Shown piece by piece: positions 13,202-23,031 of a DNA stretch of 64,000 nt. A program made the translations under genes and the position numbers. Every line of letters begins with the position of its first letter. Position 1 is the first letter of the stretch. Origin of the DNA: Haliclystus octoradiatus (lineage: Eukaryota > Cnidaria > Staurozoa > Stauromedusae > Haliclystidae); assembly GCA_916610825.1 (NCBI GenBank), contig OU744446.1:16364538-16428537 (forward strand). Direction: 5' to 3'. Below the pieces are notes generated by a model. That model was not told the origin of the DNA, did no database searches, and saw only the letters and a program-made list of their open reading frames with translations.

Positions 13202-16200
13202 GTTTGTGATCATGGTCGGTCTGATGATCGCAAAATAAATGTGTGACACTCTGAGTAACAGAAAAGGTTCTCGCATCATCTTTGATTCAATTCTTGGATT
13301 AAAATTCTATTTGAGACATTAGACATTATAAAGATAAATATTTCTCAAGATGAAAGCAGATTAGTCTAGAATGATTAAATTAGCAAAGATTACGCTTTTA
13401 AATAAAACAGAATTGAATTCTTATAGCCTGCATGAAAGTTGTTTTCTGATTACCAAATACATAATCAATAACATTGGCTACTTAGGGGACCTTTTCCATT
13501 TACTTGCCCTGACACAAATATCAACTAGCAAGAATAGGAAATAAAAATTTATTAGTTGATGGTAACTGAAATCCCTGTCTTGTGCATGTCCTAGATAACA
13601 GGGCGTGGCAATCACTCTTGTCATTGTGATCTAGCGTGCTAGTCCATTAGAGTTCTTGGCCTATCCGAATTTGTTTATATACCAATTCAATATCTTGATT
13701 TTGTCTTGTTTTTATGGATTTTTACTGATTTATCATTTCTCACTGAGTGCAAATTTAATATGGTTTTCTTGAATGGCCAGCAGGTATTTTACTATGAGTA
13801 TTGGTAGTTGGTTTGGTTACTGAGTTCTCAGAACTGATTTGTCCACACAAGTACATGTGCTATACTACATGTTGTGTTATACTGCATTCTATTTATTTAT
13901 GTGCTAAATTACATTTTTTTATTATGAACTCCCTCCCTCCCCCTGCAAAAAACAGTTCAGGAGTTCATGAACAGTTCATGAACAATAAATGGCTCCAATT
14001 CTCCTGAAATATTTTTGCAGGGGTCCAATTTCAATTGGTAAGGTAAGTATATATTAGATATTCCACTCGAATAATAGTGTGGTTGGTGCTTGGTCTTGGT
14101 GGTGACAGGTCTGCTTTCTTCGGTATCTCAACTCCTAATGTTGTCAACTGCTGGCTGCCCATCAACCTGGAGCACCAAATGACAGTCCAAATGTATTATT
14201 ATTCACAGACAGTGATATCAACACTTTATACCTGAAGAAATATAATTGGTGGTAGGCTGTCTGTGGCTTTATCCATTGATGAGTACAAGTCTCTCATGGC
14301 TGAAAATGAAAAGATAATCCTAGCTCAGCTGCATTGGGTAAAACACATTGCTAGATCATTTGTCAATGGTAACATGCTTTCCTGAATGTATATCAGAAAA
14401 GAAATGGAACTATATTACAATCAAAGGATCTGACAGGTTAAATGCTTTTAAATCCAGAGAGCAGGATCCACAATTCAGAACATGATCCCAGAAAAGCCAG
14501 CAAGCCAGCATCAAATTCGTTTCAAAACCCATCAAGTAGAAAACAATTTATACCGAGAAAGTTGGACCATAACATCATAAGAAATGTATCCATTTCTTAT
14601 GGCTGAATGACGAATGTAGGAAAAACCGTTGGATGCAAATTGATCTGCTATAAACAAAATTAGAATCGGAACAGCCCCTGCAGTAAAATGTTTTGAGTTC
14701 ATGAACTGTTTATAAACTTCATGAGCTGTTTATGAACACTTTATAAATAGTTCATTAACGGTTCATTAGCATTAAGTGGTCCAATTCTAATGAACTTATT
14801 TCACAAGCCGTTTATGAAAGTTTTGACTAACAGACACATAAATACAGAAGATTAAATAAAAAATCAAAAAACAAAAAACAATGAGAGCATTTGCACCAAA
14901 CTGTAAATAATGGAGGGAAAATTTCATTTCTGAATTATGATTACATATATACCAGTTGTTGCAAACAAAATACATTTGCTTACCTATGGTGACCGCCTCT
15001 GCAGGTCTTGCCATGATATTTCCAAGACTTAGTTGACCCTGATACCTTAGAAGACGATCAAATAGGTTAGTATGGTTCCTAATCATGTTCATGACTTTAC
15101 AAAATTTTGCAAATCATAGACTTGGCCGTTTAGTTAAGACTATGATTGTAGCATACTTTGCTAGGCTATCTTTCAGCTCATCAACATTCTTCAAACATTG
15201 TACAGTTGCATTCATGTAACATGTGTTTCCCAAATTTGCTAACCCAGCAGGCATGTGACACTAAAATAATAAAAAAAACTATCTGATAGATTTTCAGCAT
15301 TTCAGATCACTGCAGATGCCTGGACCCCTGTGAAAAAAAATCAATAACTCTATGAGATGAGTCTATGCAGCTCATTGTTTCAAGACGTATTCAGTAGAGG
15401 TAGACAACACAGGTGCATGATGAGTTAATTGAATGTCAGATTTCTCAAAAGCTCATGAGCAATTCTATAGCTTTAGGCAATTTAGCTCAGATGGCAGATG
15501 AGGAGGATTAGCTCAGATGGCAGAGCAACTGAACTTCAGATCGGATCAGATCTGATCGACCGTGGTTCAAATCCCCCTAAGGTCAACTCAGCCTTGACTT
15601 TATCTGAAACATCAAATGAGTACCATCTGAGGATGGCGGATGGAATGGTCCAGAGGGAATTGCATTGTGAGTAGCTGCGGCGCATCGTTGCGCATTGACA
15701 ATCGAGACCTATCTGCCATGAAATCTGTTGAAATTGATCTGCAGTGTCGCGGCTGAGATCAACCAAGAGCGTTTAAAATCATTGCCCTCAGCGAAAAAAG
15801 CCACTCATCTAGAAATAGAGGAGTGGTACGGGTGCCTTCGGTAGGGCGACACCGTCTACATTACTTTTAAGGCAATTTCACGTTTGTAAACTCATCGAAT
15901 TTTTCCACAGTCAGTAAAGGTAGGCCACACGATACAATACATGTTCAAAGAGAAGAAGGATGACAAAATAATAAAACTCTTTCATTCATTTTGAAATGCA
16001 GACTGTGATCTGTCTTTTCCGTTACCGTAATCCAGCACATCTAAGTCGCACCTCAAAGTCAGAATATTGTTCTTCAAAATTGTGATGCGAATTATACGCG
16101 CAAAATACAAAAACACCAACAGGCTACTTATTATTTTTTGGCCATTTTTGATTGCCTCTTTTCTTGTGTTTGCAACACATGCGCAGTAGGACATAGAAGA

Positions 16201-19200
16201 CATATCAGAATTTGTCCACCCATTTTTGGAAAAGAGCAAACATCATGAACAACAAATTACTTAGTTTTAAACATAAATCATTTACAGTGAAACCTGTATA
16301 TAACGGCCAGCTAGGAGAGGCAGATAAATTGACCACTATAGACAGGTTTGATTCAATAGAAAATACTATTTTAGACATTGCAAGAGTGACCACTATAGAC
16401 AGGTGGCCGCTGTTTAGAGGTGACCGTTATAACAGGTTTGACCGTACATAGTCTGTTTCATTTGTTATCTATTGAGTTGTATAATATTAAAGAATTAACT
16501 GTTAATCAAAATGTGCAATGTGCACTGTTAATTAAAATCAAAAAATAATTTAAAATGTGCACCAAAACTAGTTCCAGGCTCTTTTTATATGTATCTGAGT
16601 TTTAACAATAAGAGACTGGAACTAGTTCCTGTGCACATTTTAAATTATTTTTTGATTTTAATTTGTTCAGAATATCATGTCAAATAATTCTAGACTACTT
16701 CCAATAACTATCTTCTAGTCAAAGTGTCCATATGATTGATTGATTTTTCTATGGGACTATCCTACTACTACACAGATTGTAGATTTGCAAATCAACACTC
16801 AGGTAACTATGAGACAGTAAAAAGGCTTCAAAAAGTAACTCGCCGCCGCGGCTTCTGATTTTCTTATGTCTTCCTCGTGCATTTTGAGGCAACACTCGTG
16901 TTTATATAACCCATATTGGAAGTGTTAAATATTCGTATAATAATACGTAGATTATCATATATTTTGCAAGAGATCATTTCAATATTTTAATGAATGTGTT
17001 ATTATTTTTAAATAAATGAAATATTGGATAACCCAACAATGATGTTTATATTATGATCCAGGGTTTTGAACTGGCTTTTCTTTAATTGAAATTGTTGTAA
17101 AATTCATAAGTAAACATGTAGGCAATTCAATTCGATATTCGATTAGCAGAGTAAGAGCATTTTTTGTTCTTTTATACATATGCTTTTGATCAATTCATAA
17201 TAATATCTCGTAAATCAAACTAAAGTATGCTGTAAATTATTGTAGTTAAAACTGATTTCACTGATCTTAGACATTAAGGCCTTCAAAATGTTTATGGTTT
17301 GTGGAATATTTTGAAATGCATCTCAAAATTCAAGGGGCTCAAATAAAGAGCCATCTATTTATACATAGAGGTTTTGCGTTTGAACGAAAAGTTATTCAAA
17401 TAAGTGATAACATTTTTGCGGGCTTAATTCAAATTTCGCGAGCCTGGGTTTGACGGAACGAAAATGGAGCCCATAAAATCATGTGACAGGTATCTGTTTA
17501 ATGGGAGCCGAGAGTGGCATATGAAAGAGTGTCCCAACTCTTGTAAATAGATGGCTCTGGCTCTAACACCATTCAATTTTATATTAAAGGGCCATTTACA
17601 CTGCAGCAAAATAGGCACGGTACTCGTCAATTAACACATCAAAGGTGTGAAGGTGTCAAGTGTTTTTGAGCACGGGCCAAGCAAAAACACTGTCTAAACG
17701 GCTTTTTCAGACATTGAAAAGCGGCACCGTGCCTACTATTTTGATCGGGCCGAGATCATTTCTCGAGGTAGTCTCGGCCCGCTCAAAAAGTGGGCACCGT
17801 GCCGTTTTGCAGTGATTATGACGTCATCGTAGAAGTTGCGTCTCTTTACAGTGGAATTCTGAGGTTTTCTAATAAAATCAGTAACAGACTAAAGATTACC
17901 AAAGCTAGATAAGCACATTGAGCATTTCTTTTGAAAATTAATGAAGTTTCTGTAGTATAAGGTTTAATTATGCAAATTGTAACTACGAGTGCGGAGCGTA
18001 AATTTAGATGTGTCTTTTGTCACAGAAATACTGATCTGGCGTGGTAGCATGTTCAGGAGGTGAAAGACTAACCCAAATGTATTTGAATTTTGCTCAATGG
18101 AGATAGGAATGTAACAAAAATTTAAATATTATAATTGATGAAAAACATAGTGATTTTCAGTTCAACGGAATCCTTACAAGTTATTTAACGTAATTGAATC
18201 TCAATTTATCGAATTTCACGTGTAAAACCATTAAATAATGAGAAACCTATAATTCAGTTTGTAAGTTTTCAATCTCGGCCCGGGTAAAAATAGGCACGGG
18301 CGATCTTGAAAACAGTTTTTAATAAGCTGTGTAAACACTGAAAAAAAACAGCACGGGCCGCATTCTTGTTAACACCTCGAGTGTTAATTGACGAGTACCG
18401 TGCCTTTTTTGCTGCAGTGTAAATGGCCCTTAAGGAAGTCATTACTCTCATTCCTGTTAAAACATTTAATGTTTCGGCTACAAGATCAGCACAGTTTCAA
18501 ATCCTAATTTGAGATTAACTGATTTACTCACAGCATGTGCCACCTCTGCTTCAGACATATCTTCAATAAATCTTATTTTAGTTGCTGGTGCAGTGTGCAA
18601 AGGATCAGCACTTCCCATCATTAGAAGCATTGTACCCTGAAGAGACAAAATTGTAATAATGAGTTAGGGATACAAATGCAGCATTACAGGCTATACATTT
18701 AAGCATATCAGGGCCTAACTTACTTTTCGACGCACAACATATTAACAACTTAAATAGGGACATTACTAAACAAAATATTAAATGTTGTTAAATGAACATT
18801 TAAACGAGGTTAAAATCAGGTCTAAAAGGTTTAAGGATATCATGCTGTGGACAGACCATGTGTGATTGGGTGAGTGCAACATTATTAACCCATTGTTTTA
18901 AAATCTGTGTGCATGCCTAAAAAAAATGTTACAGAGTGCGGTAGTCATTCTTGCCACAGTTGTCTAGCATGCTAGCTGCCTTGAATTGCCCATCTCAATC
19001 TGAGGTTGTTTTCGTATAATTTGCTGATCACTGTTGATCTTGGTTATTTTATTAATCAGTTGGTTTTATTGTTATATGTAGTGCTGCATTTTGTTTTAAA
19101 TTATATTGATTTCATTATGCATATGTACAGTGCTGCACATCAGGTTAAGGTGAGTGGTAAAGTGCAGGGCTGCACTTATAGGGGTTGCATTGTTGCACTC

Positions 19201-22200
19201 CAGTTTAAGACTTCTCACCCTCCCTCTACTGTAAACAGGTAAGGTAAGTATACTAGGTATTCCACTTAGCAATGTGACCAGTGCTTGGTCTTGGTGGTGA
19301 CAGGTGTGTTTTCTTGGTATCCTAGCTTTCTTGGTATCCACCAGCCAAGCATCAAATGCCAAAGAACATAATATGCGATGTAGACAATGATTTTATTTGC
19401 TCAGACTAATTTTACCACGATTATAAAGCAGCCTTTATTTTGAAATTAAATGTAACTGATTATCAGTTACTATATGTATACAATTGTTATAGGTATAATT
19501 AACAATTATAAACAATAAACACTATAATAGTAACTTATTCATCAATCTGTATTGAATCCTTGTGAAAACATTACATGGATGCATTACCCAACCATTAATG
19601 AATGTTCACAAAGTTCATGAACTGTTTAAGAACGTTTGCGAAGTCCCTGAACATAGTTACTGAACTCAGTGAATTGTTTTTGAAGGGGTAGAATGTAACA
19701 AATAAAAAGCTATGTCACAACATATTTTTTTCTTAGGCAGGTATAAACATGAACTGGTGATTGATAGGCAAATAAACAGCGATCATGCTGACCCAAACAT
19801 CTGTTAAGAATCTGTTAAGATATATGTATCTGATACACCTTGAAAAGAAAATTGATTTCATGAACAGTTCATGAACACGATATAATCACTACATGAACCG
19901 CCGATAATAAATGGATTAATATTTTTAAGAACTGTTCAAAAACAGTCTAAGAAATTGGGCAATATGCAAATTTCATGACCTGCTGCACAGGGGTGTGAAA
20001 TGGACTGGTCAAAAAAATATGAATTGTTTTCATTTGCTATCGGACTCATCGGTTTTCTTGTTTAGTATGACTGAAAAATAATTTGTGCAACGTTTGATTG
20101 TAAGTTGACATGGAAAAATGAAATTTATGTCCATAGGCCCCTCTAATCTAATATGTAGGCTATAGGGCATCGCAGTGATTCCCGGGAAACCGGGACTCAG
20201 ACCAAAAGTAGAGTTCCAGGAAATCATTTCGGGAAAATTTTCCAAAAAATTTACATAAATGTTTTTAACTTCCTATGTTTATGAAATCATTATTGATGTT
20301 GAAAGTATTTGATAACACTGATTGCTGCTTTAAATAATAATACTTCTCCAACCAGTTGGTATAGAATTGATCAAAATTGAATTGAAAATCTAAATCTGAC
20401 AGACAAACTCCGCGCTTCATAAAGACCATGTGGCTTTGCTAGCATGGTAGTCAAATCTTTTGTAGCCATTTTGGAAATTTTTATCTTTAATATTTTTGGT
20501 ATGAAAATGATGCAGAATTCTTTGGTATGATAATATAAGTCAATCCAGAAGGAAAAATATTTAAAATGTTACACCGGAACTAGTGCCAGGCTCTTTTCGT
20601 CAAAAATAAAATGGCTCTTCTTAAAAACGTTGGGTGTAAAATTGCTTTGTATAAATCTTAATTAGTTTTGCTGATAATTGTACCTTGACATATTTGCTTG
20701 GATTCTACCGTGTGCTTTTGTTGATTGATGAAGAAACAAAAAGCTGTGATGTTTTGAAGTTTCACAACGCAGTCTCACTCCAGCTGTTTTAGAAAGTTTC
20801 TAAACATCTGATTGAATAACTTTTTTGTATGGTCTCAAATAAAAAAAGCACACGGTAGAATTCAAGCAAATATGTCGAGGTACAATTATCAGCAAAAATA
20901 ATTAAGATTTATGCAAAGCAATTTTACACCCAAGGTTTTTAAGAAGAGCCATTTTATTTGGACGAAAAGAACCTGGCACTAGTTCCGGCGTAACATTTTT
21001 AATGTTTCTTCTTTCTGGTTTGACTTATATTATCATACCAAAGAATTCTGCATCATTTCATACCAAAAATATTAAAGATAAAAAAATTCAAAATGGCTAC
21101 AAAAGATTTGACTACCTTGTTGGCTTTGCTTAAAGTTGAATAACACAGGAATATATTGTAAATTAGCCAAACTGAAACTAATTTAACTCAAAATAATAAA
21201 TAATGAAACATATTTAAACAATCATCAGTGTATAATCATATCAATAGATCATCGATGGCTGAAGTTTTATCGCTTTCTTCATGTCTTTTCCACACGACAT
21301 AATTCAAAACTTTGACCAAACGTGAATTTTGATTGCGTTGTAATGGGAGCACATCCGCTATTGTTTTCAAACAATAGAAATCGAATGGTGTTCATCAAAT
21401 AGAACAATGTTGTTTACAATTTATGTCGCTTACGCTTTTCTACCGTTTTTTTAATGGGGACAAGTCAAAGACTTAAGCGAGGTTAAAATCAAGTCTGCTA
21501 TATGGTTTCTAGAGGGCAAATATCATATTGTCTATAAGCAGGCTTCAACAGGATATAACGGAAAAGACCAGTCAGCAAAGGAAATAGCTCTAGTTTCAGT
21601 GTAAATGGTTGTTGCTGTCTGAGTTCAATGTGCAATATTATTTGGTAAATGTAAGCTGCTGTTTGTGCGCATGTCTCTGAATATAGGTTGAAGTTGTCAC
21701 TCTTGCATCAATGGTCTATCTTGCTAGCCGCTTCGAGTTCCTCTCTCAATCTGAGATTTTAGTATATGGTTAATATCTGGTTATTGTTTAACCTGTTCTT
21801 GTGTTATACTTATTTTATTTGTGTGCAGTGCTGCACTTAGGTCTCGCAAATGTATTTTCTTTTGAGATATGTGTCCAAGTTTGTTGTGCAATGCTGCACC
21901 TATTTTCAGCGTTATGATGGCAGTGTGTTATTATTTCCAATACTGCACCTATGTCCCCCATAGGAGTTCAGATATGAGTCTAGTGTTGTTGTGCAGGGCT
22001 GCACCTAGTTACTATGCTGGCAGTAGGTTGTCGAGTGCAGTGTTGCACCGACAATCCAAGTAAAATTTTCCCTCTCTCCATCACCTTTAATGTATAAGGT
22101 AAGTATATTAGGTACTCCACTGACTTAGCAGTGTGACTGGTGCTTGGTCTTGGTGGTGACAGGTGTGCCTTTCTCGGTATCCTAGCTTCTGCCAGTTATT

Positions 22201-23031
22201 GTTGGCTGCTGACCTCCCACCAACAAAGCACCAAAATGCCAAAACTAAAAATATGTATTTCTGAATATGGAATAAATGGAGTGAATAAATGTTATGCAAT
22301 GCAGGCAATGATTTTAATCTATTTTTAAAACTCTTTTACATCAATACAATTTGAGTATCACAAATGGAGTGAATTTCTTGGAAAATTTAGGGACTCAAAC
22401 GGGTTCCGGGTATCGAGTCCGGGAACCCGGTTAGTCATTTCCCGCTATTATGATGTCCTAGTAGGCTATAGCTAATGGAGAAAAAATTTGAATTTTTTAA
22501 ATGCAAATACGTCATCTTTGTGAAAACTATTTCACAATTTTTCTTGGGTGGATACAGCAGGAAATGAGATGAATAACTCAAATCAATTAATTTAAATAAT
22601 CATATCTTTTCATCAATTCCTTAAAACTATAGAGTTGAACATGATGCATACAAAAGTTTGCCCTACTCTCTGTTAAATCAAAACATGGCAGCTTGGGGTT
22701 AACCAAAATGTTTGAATACTACTTTATGCAAGCGAGAACACAGACAATGATAATAACTTACATTTTTTACTTTAAAAGTTCCCCACGAATCATCCTACAT
22801 TAGAAAGCATATAAATAAATAATAGCTAGAAATATAGAAACACCAACCACTGATATTCATAGAAAGTGATATATTGTAAGAAAACCTTCAAAGCTGCACC
22901 CTTTGTCATAACTTTTTGTCTCTCAGGTGGTACACCAGATAATGCAAACAACTGGGCTTTGAATACCTCAGGTGGCTCAGATGTATCAACTTCAACATTT
23001 TCAAATTTTTCTTTTCCCCACTTCACAGAGA
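3939..23031 (-). CDS. USP14: USP14, proteasome-associated ubiquitin carboxyl-terminal hydrolase (17 exons, both ends missing)
   Basis: Deubiquitinase of the 26S proteasome that removes ubiquitin from bound substrates. Exons in transcription order: 23031-22886, 22794-22762, 18636-18532, 15260-15157, 15045-14984, 14299-14232, 12269-12207, 11035-10906, 9856-9838, 8810-8728, 8196-8165, 8045-7980, 7176-7084, 6865-6743, 6222-6123, 4636-4529, 4013-3939. All phases join without a break, giving 470 codons (human protein 494). The N-terminal ubiquitin-like domain (SVKWGKEKFENVEVDT) is followed by the Cys box NLGNTCYMNATVQC, RLPAYLTIQFVRFFYKEKE, and the His box SSSSGHYVAWVR with DDWIMCDDE. These match USP14 in order and spacing. 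The catalytic Cys, His and Asp are all present. The first exon (start Met plus about four residues) and the last exon (about 20 residues, following SGGG) were not found; the last probably lies left of the window. The intron after 6743 uses a GC donor. Identity is very secure; terminal exons are unresolved. Confidence 0.95.
4529..4636 (-). CDS. USP14: USP14 exon with catalytic histidine box
   Basis: Encodes DVGSNNSGYYELSAVL, then THRGRSSSSGHYVAWVRQKG. The His of SGHYVAW is the general base of the triad. The acceptor (GCAG) has a weak pyrimidine tract, but phase with both neighbours is exact. The partner acidic residue lies in the next exon (4013-3939, DDWIMCDDE). Confidence 0.93.
5493..5577. 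mobile_element. CCCCTG...CAGGGG hairpin MITE copy
   Basis: Complete copy: CCCCTGTGAAAAACAGTTTA to GAACTGTTTTTCGCAGGGG with two AGTTCATGAAC words. A second, degraded copy follows at about 5620-5745. Confidence 0.82.
7405..7700 (-). mobile_element. Diverged SINE copy, minus orientation
   Basis: Its reverse complement has the A box (GATTAGCTCAGATGGCAGAG at 7698-7679) and the body in the same order as the 15505 copy, with more substitutions. Confidence 0.7.
9838..9856 (-). CDS. USP14: USP14 19-nt microexon
   Basis: TTTAG acceptor, 19 coding bases and a GTAGGT donor. It is entered in phase 1 and left in phase 2. The upstream exon (10906) ends in phase 1 and the downstream exon (8810) needs two carried bases, so exactly this length mod 3 is required. 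The result, GISKTSSLKC, has the same residue count as the equivalent stretch of vertebrate USP14 (GVEFETTMKC). Sequence similarity is low, so the support is phase, splice sites and length. Confidence 0.75.
10046..10168. mobile_element. Expanded hairpin MITE copy
   Basis: CCCCTGCGAAAAACAGTTCA at the left and CTGAACTGTTTTCGCATGGG at the right. The centre has five or more AGTTCATGAAC units in both directions, so the core appears to expand as a short tandem repeat. Confidence 0.82.
13091..13293. repeat. Hairpin repeat with GAT microsatellite in the loop
   Basis: The arms 13091-13165 and 13219-13293 are inverted copies (TTTTGCGATCATCAGAC, TTTCTGTTACTCAGAGT). The loop contains about eleven ATG/GAT trinucleotides. 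A degraded relative occurs at about 55036-55083 in NPHP3 intron 7. Confidence 0.85.
13590..14190 (+). repeat. Three-copy direct repeat, copy A
   Basis: Shares with copies B and C an upstream CTAGCNNGCTAG/TTCTTG zone, a central GGTAAGTAT word, and CTTGGTCTTGGTGGTGACAG near the 3' end, followed by AGCACCAAATG. Interrupted by a hairpin MITE at 13936-14024. No protein similarity seen. Confidence 0.7.
13936..14024. mobile_element. Hairpin MITE copy
   Basis: CCCCCTGCAAAAAACAGTTC ... TATTTTTGCAGGGGT with AGTTCATGAAC units. It interrupts the first copy of the 13600/18925/21655 direct-repeat family. Confidence 0.75.
15157..15260 (-). CDS. USP14: USP14 exon with catalytic cysteine box
   Basis: Begins after a TTTTAG acceptor and ends at a GTATGC donor in phase 2. 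It encodes CHMPAGLANLGNTCYMNA and onward to DELKDSLA. The Cys of NTCYMN is the nucleophile of the USP family. The next exon (15045-14984) is reached by an intron of only 111 bp, and the AA|G split codon restores the reading frame. The ORF that reads through from the next exon into the intron is not the real product. Confidence 0.95.
15505..15862 (+). mobile_element. tRNA-derived SINE, complete copy
   Basis: The head GGATTAGCTCAGATGGCAGA is a tRNA A box/D arm and GTGGTTCAAATCCCC is the B box/T arm, the internal RNA polymerase III promoter. The body (TACCATCTGAGGATGGCGGA ... GAGTGGTACGGGTGCC) is shared with the copies at 52720 and 7405. It sits in a USP14 intron in antisense orientation. The ORF across it is not a gene. 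Confidence 0.8.
16285..16444. mobile_element. Tc1/mariner/pogo-type MITE, TA-flanked
   Basis: Ends CAGTGAAACCTGTATATAAC and GTTATAACAGGTTTGACCG are imperfect inverted repeats with a TA duplication at each side (16283-16284, 16445-16446). Internal GACCACTATAGACAGGT is repeated. 160 bp; TIR of the pogo/Tigger type. Confidence 0.82.
16534..16664. mobile_element. Small fold-back related to the 20.4-21.1 kb element
   Basis: Arms of about 55 bp (TTAAAATCAAAAAATAATTT ... AACTAGTTCCAGGCTC, and the complement from 16607) with a short loop. AACTAGTNCCAGGCTCTTTT is shared with the 20446-21116 element, which suggests one family. Confidence 0.75.
17584..18435. mobile_element. Non-autonomous DNA transposon with about 50-bp TIRs, TTAA flanks
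   Basis: The left end AGGGCCATTTACACTGCAGC (17588 onward) and right end GCTGCAGTGTAAATGGCCC (to 18430) are inverted copies extending through GGCACGGTACTCGTCAATTA. TTAA occurs at both junctions, as in TTAA-specific (piggyBac-like) elements, though the left junction has one extra A. The interior has several GGCACGG words in both orientations. No ORF of note. Confidence 0.7.
18925..19362 (+). repeat. Three-copy direct repeat, copy B
   Basis: Same order of conserved words as copy A. Contains GTACAGTGCTGCAC and GTGCAGGGCTGCAC near-palindromes, then GGTAAGGTAAGTAT and CTTGGTCTTGGTGGTGACAG. Confidence 0.72.
20446..21116. mobile_element. Long fold-back element with about 270-bp arms
   Basis: The left arm 20446-20719 and right arm 20845-21116 are near-perfect inverted copies, for example GGTAGTCAAATCTTTTGTAG and its complement, AAGAATTCTTTGG, GGCTCTTCTTAAAAAC, and CGGTAGAATTC. 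The loop is about 125 bp. It lies in a USP14 intron and has no coding capacity. Confidence 0.85.
21655..22241 (+). repeat. Three-copy direct repeat, copy C
   Basis: The longest copy. It carries five GTGCAGTGCTGCAC-like units at about 21824, 21887, 21942, 21991 and 22036 (50-60 bp apart), then AAGGTAAGTATATTAGGTA and the common 3' end. Confidence 0.72.

Noticed and set aside
14796..15092. 98-aa minus ORF starting MNMIRNHTNLF
   Set aside because: Reads intron on both sides of the genuine USP14 exon 15045-14984.
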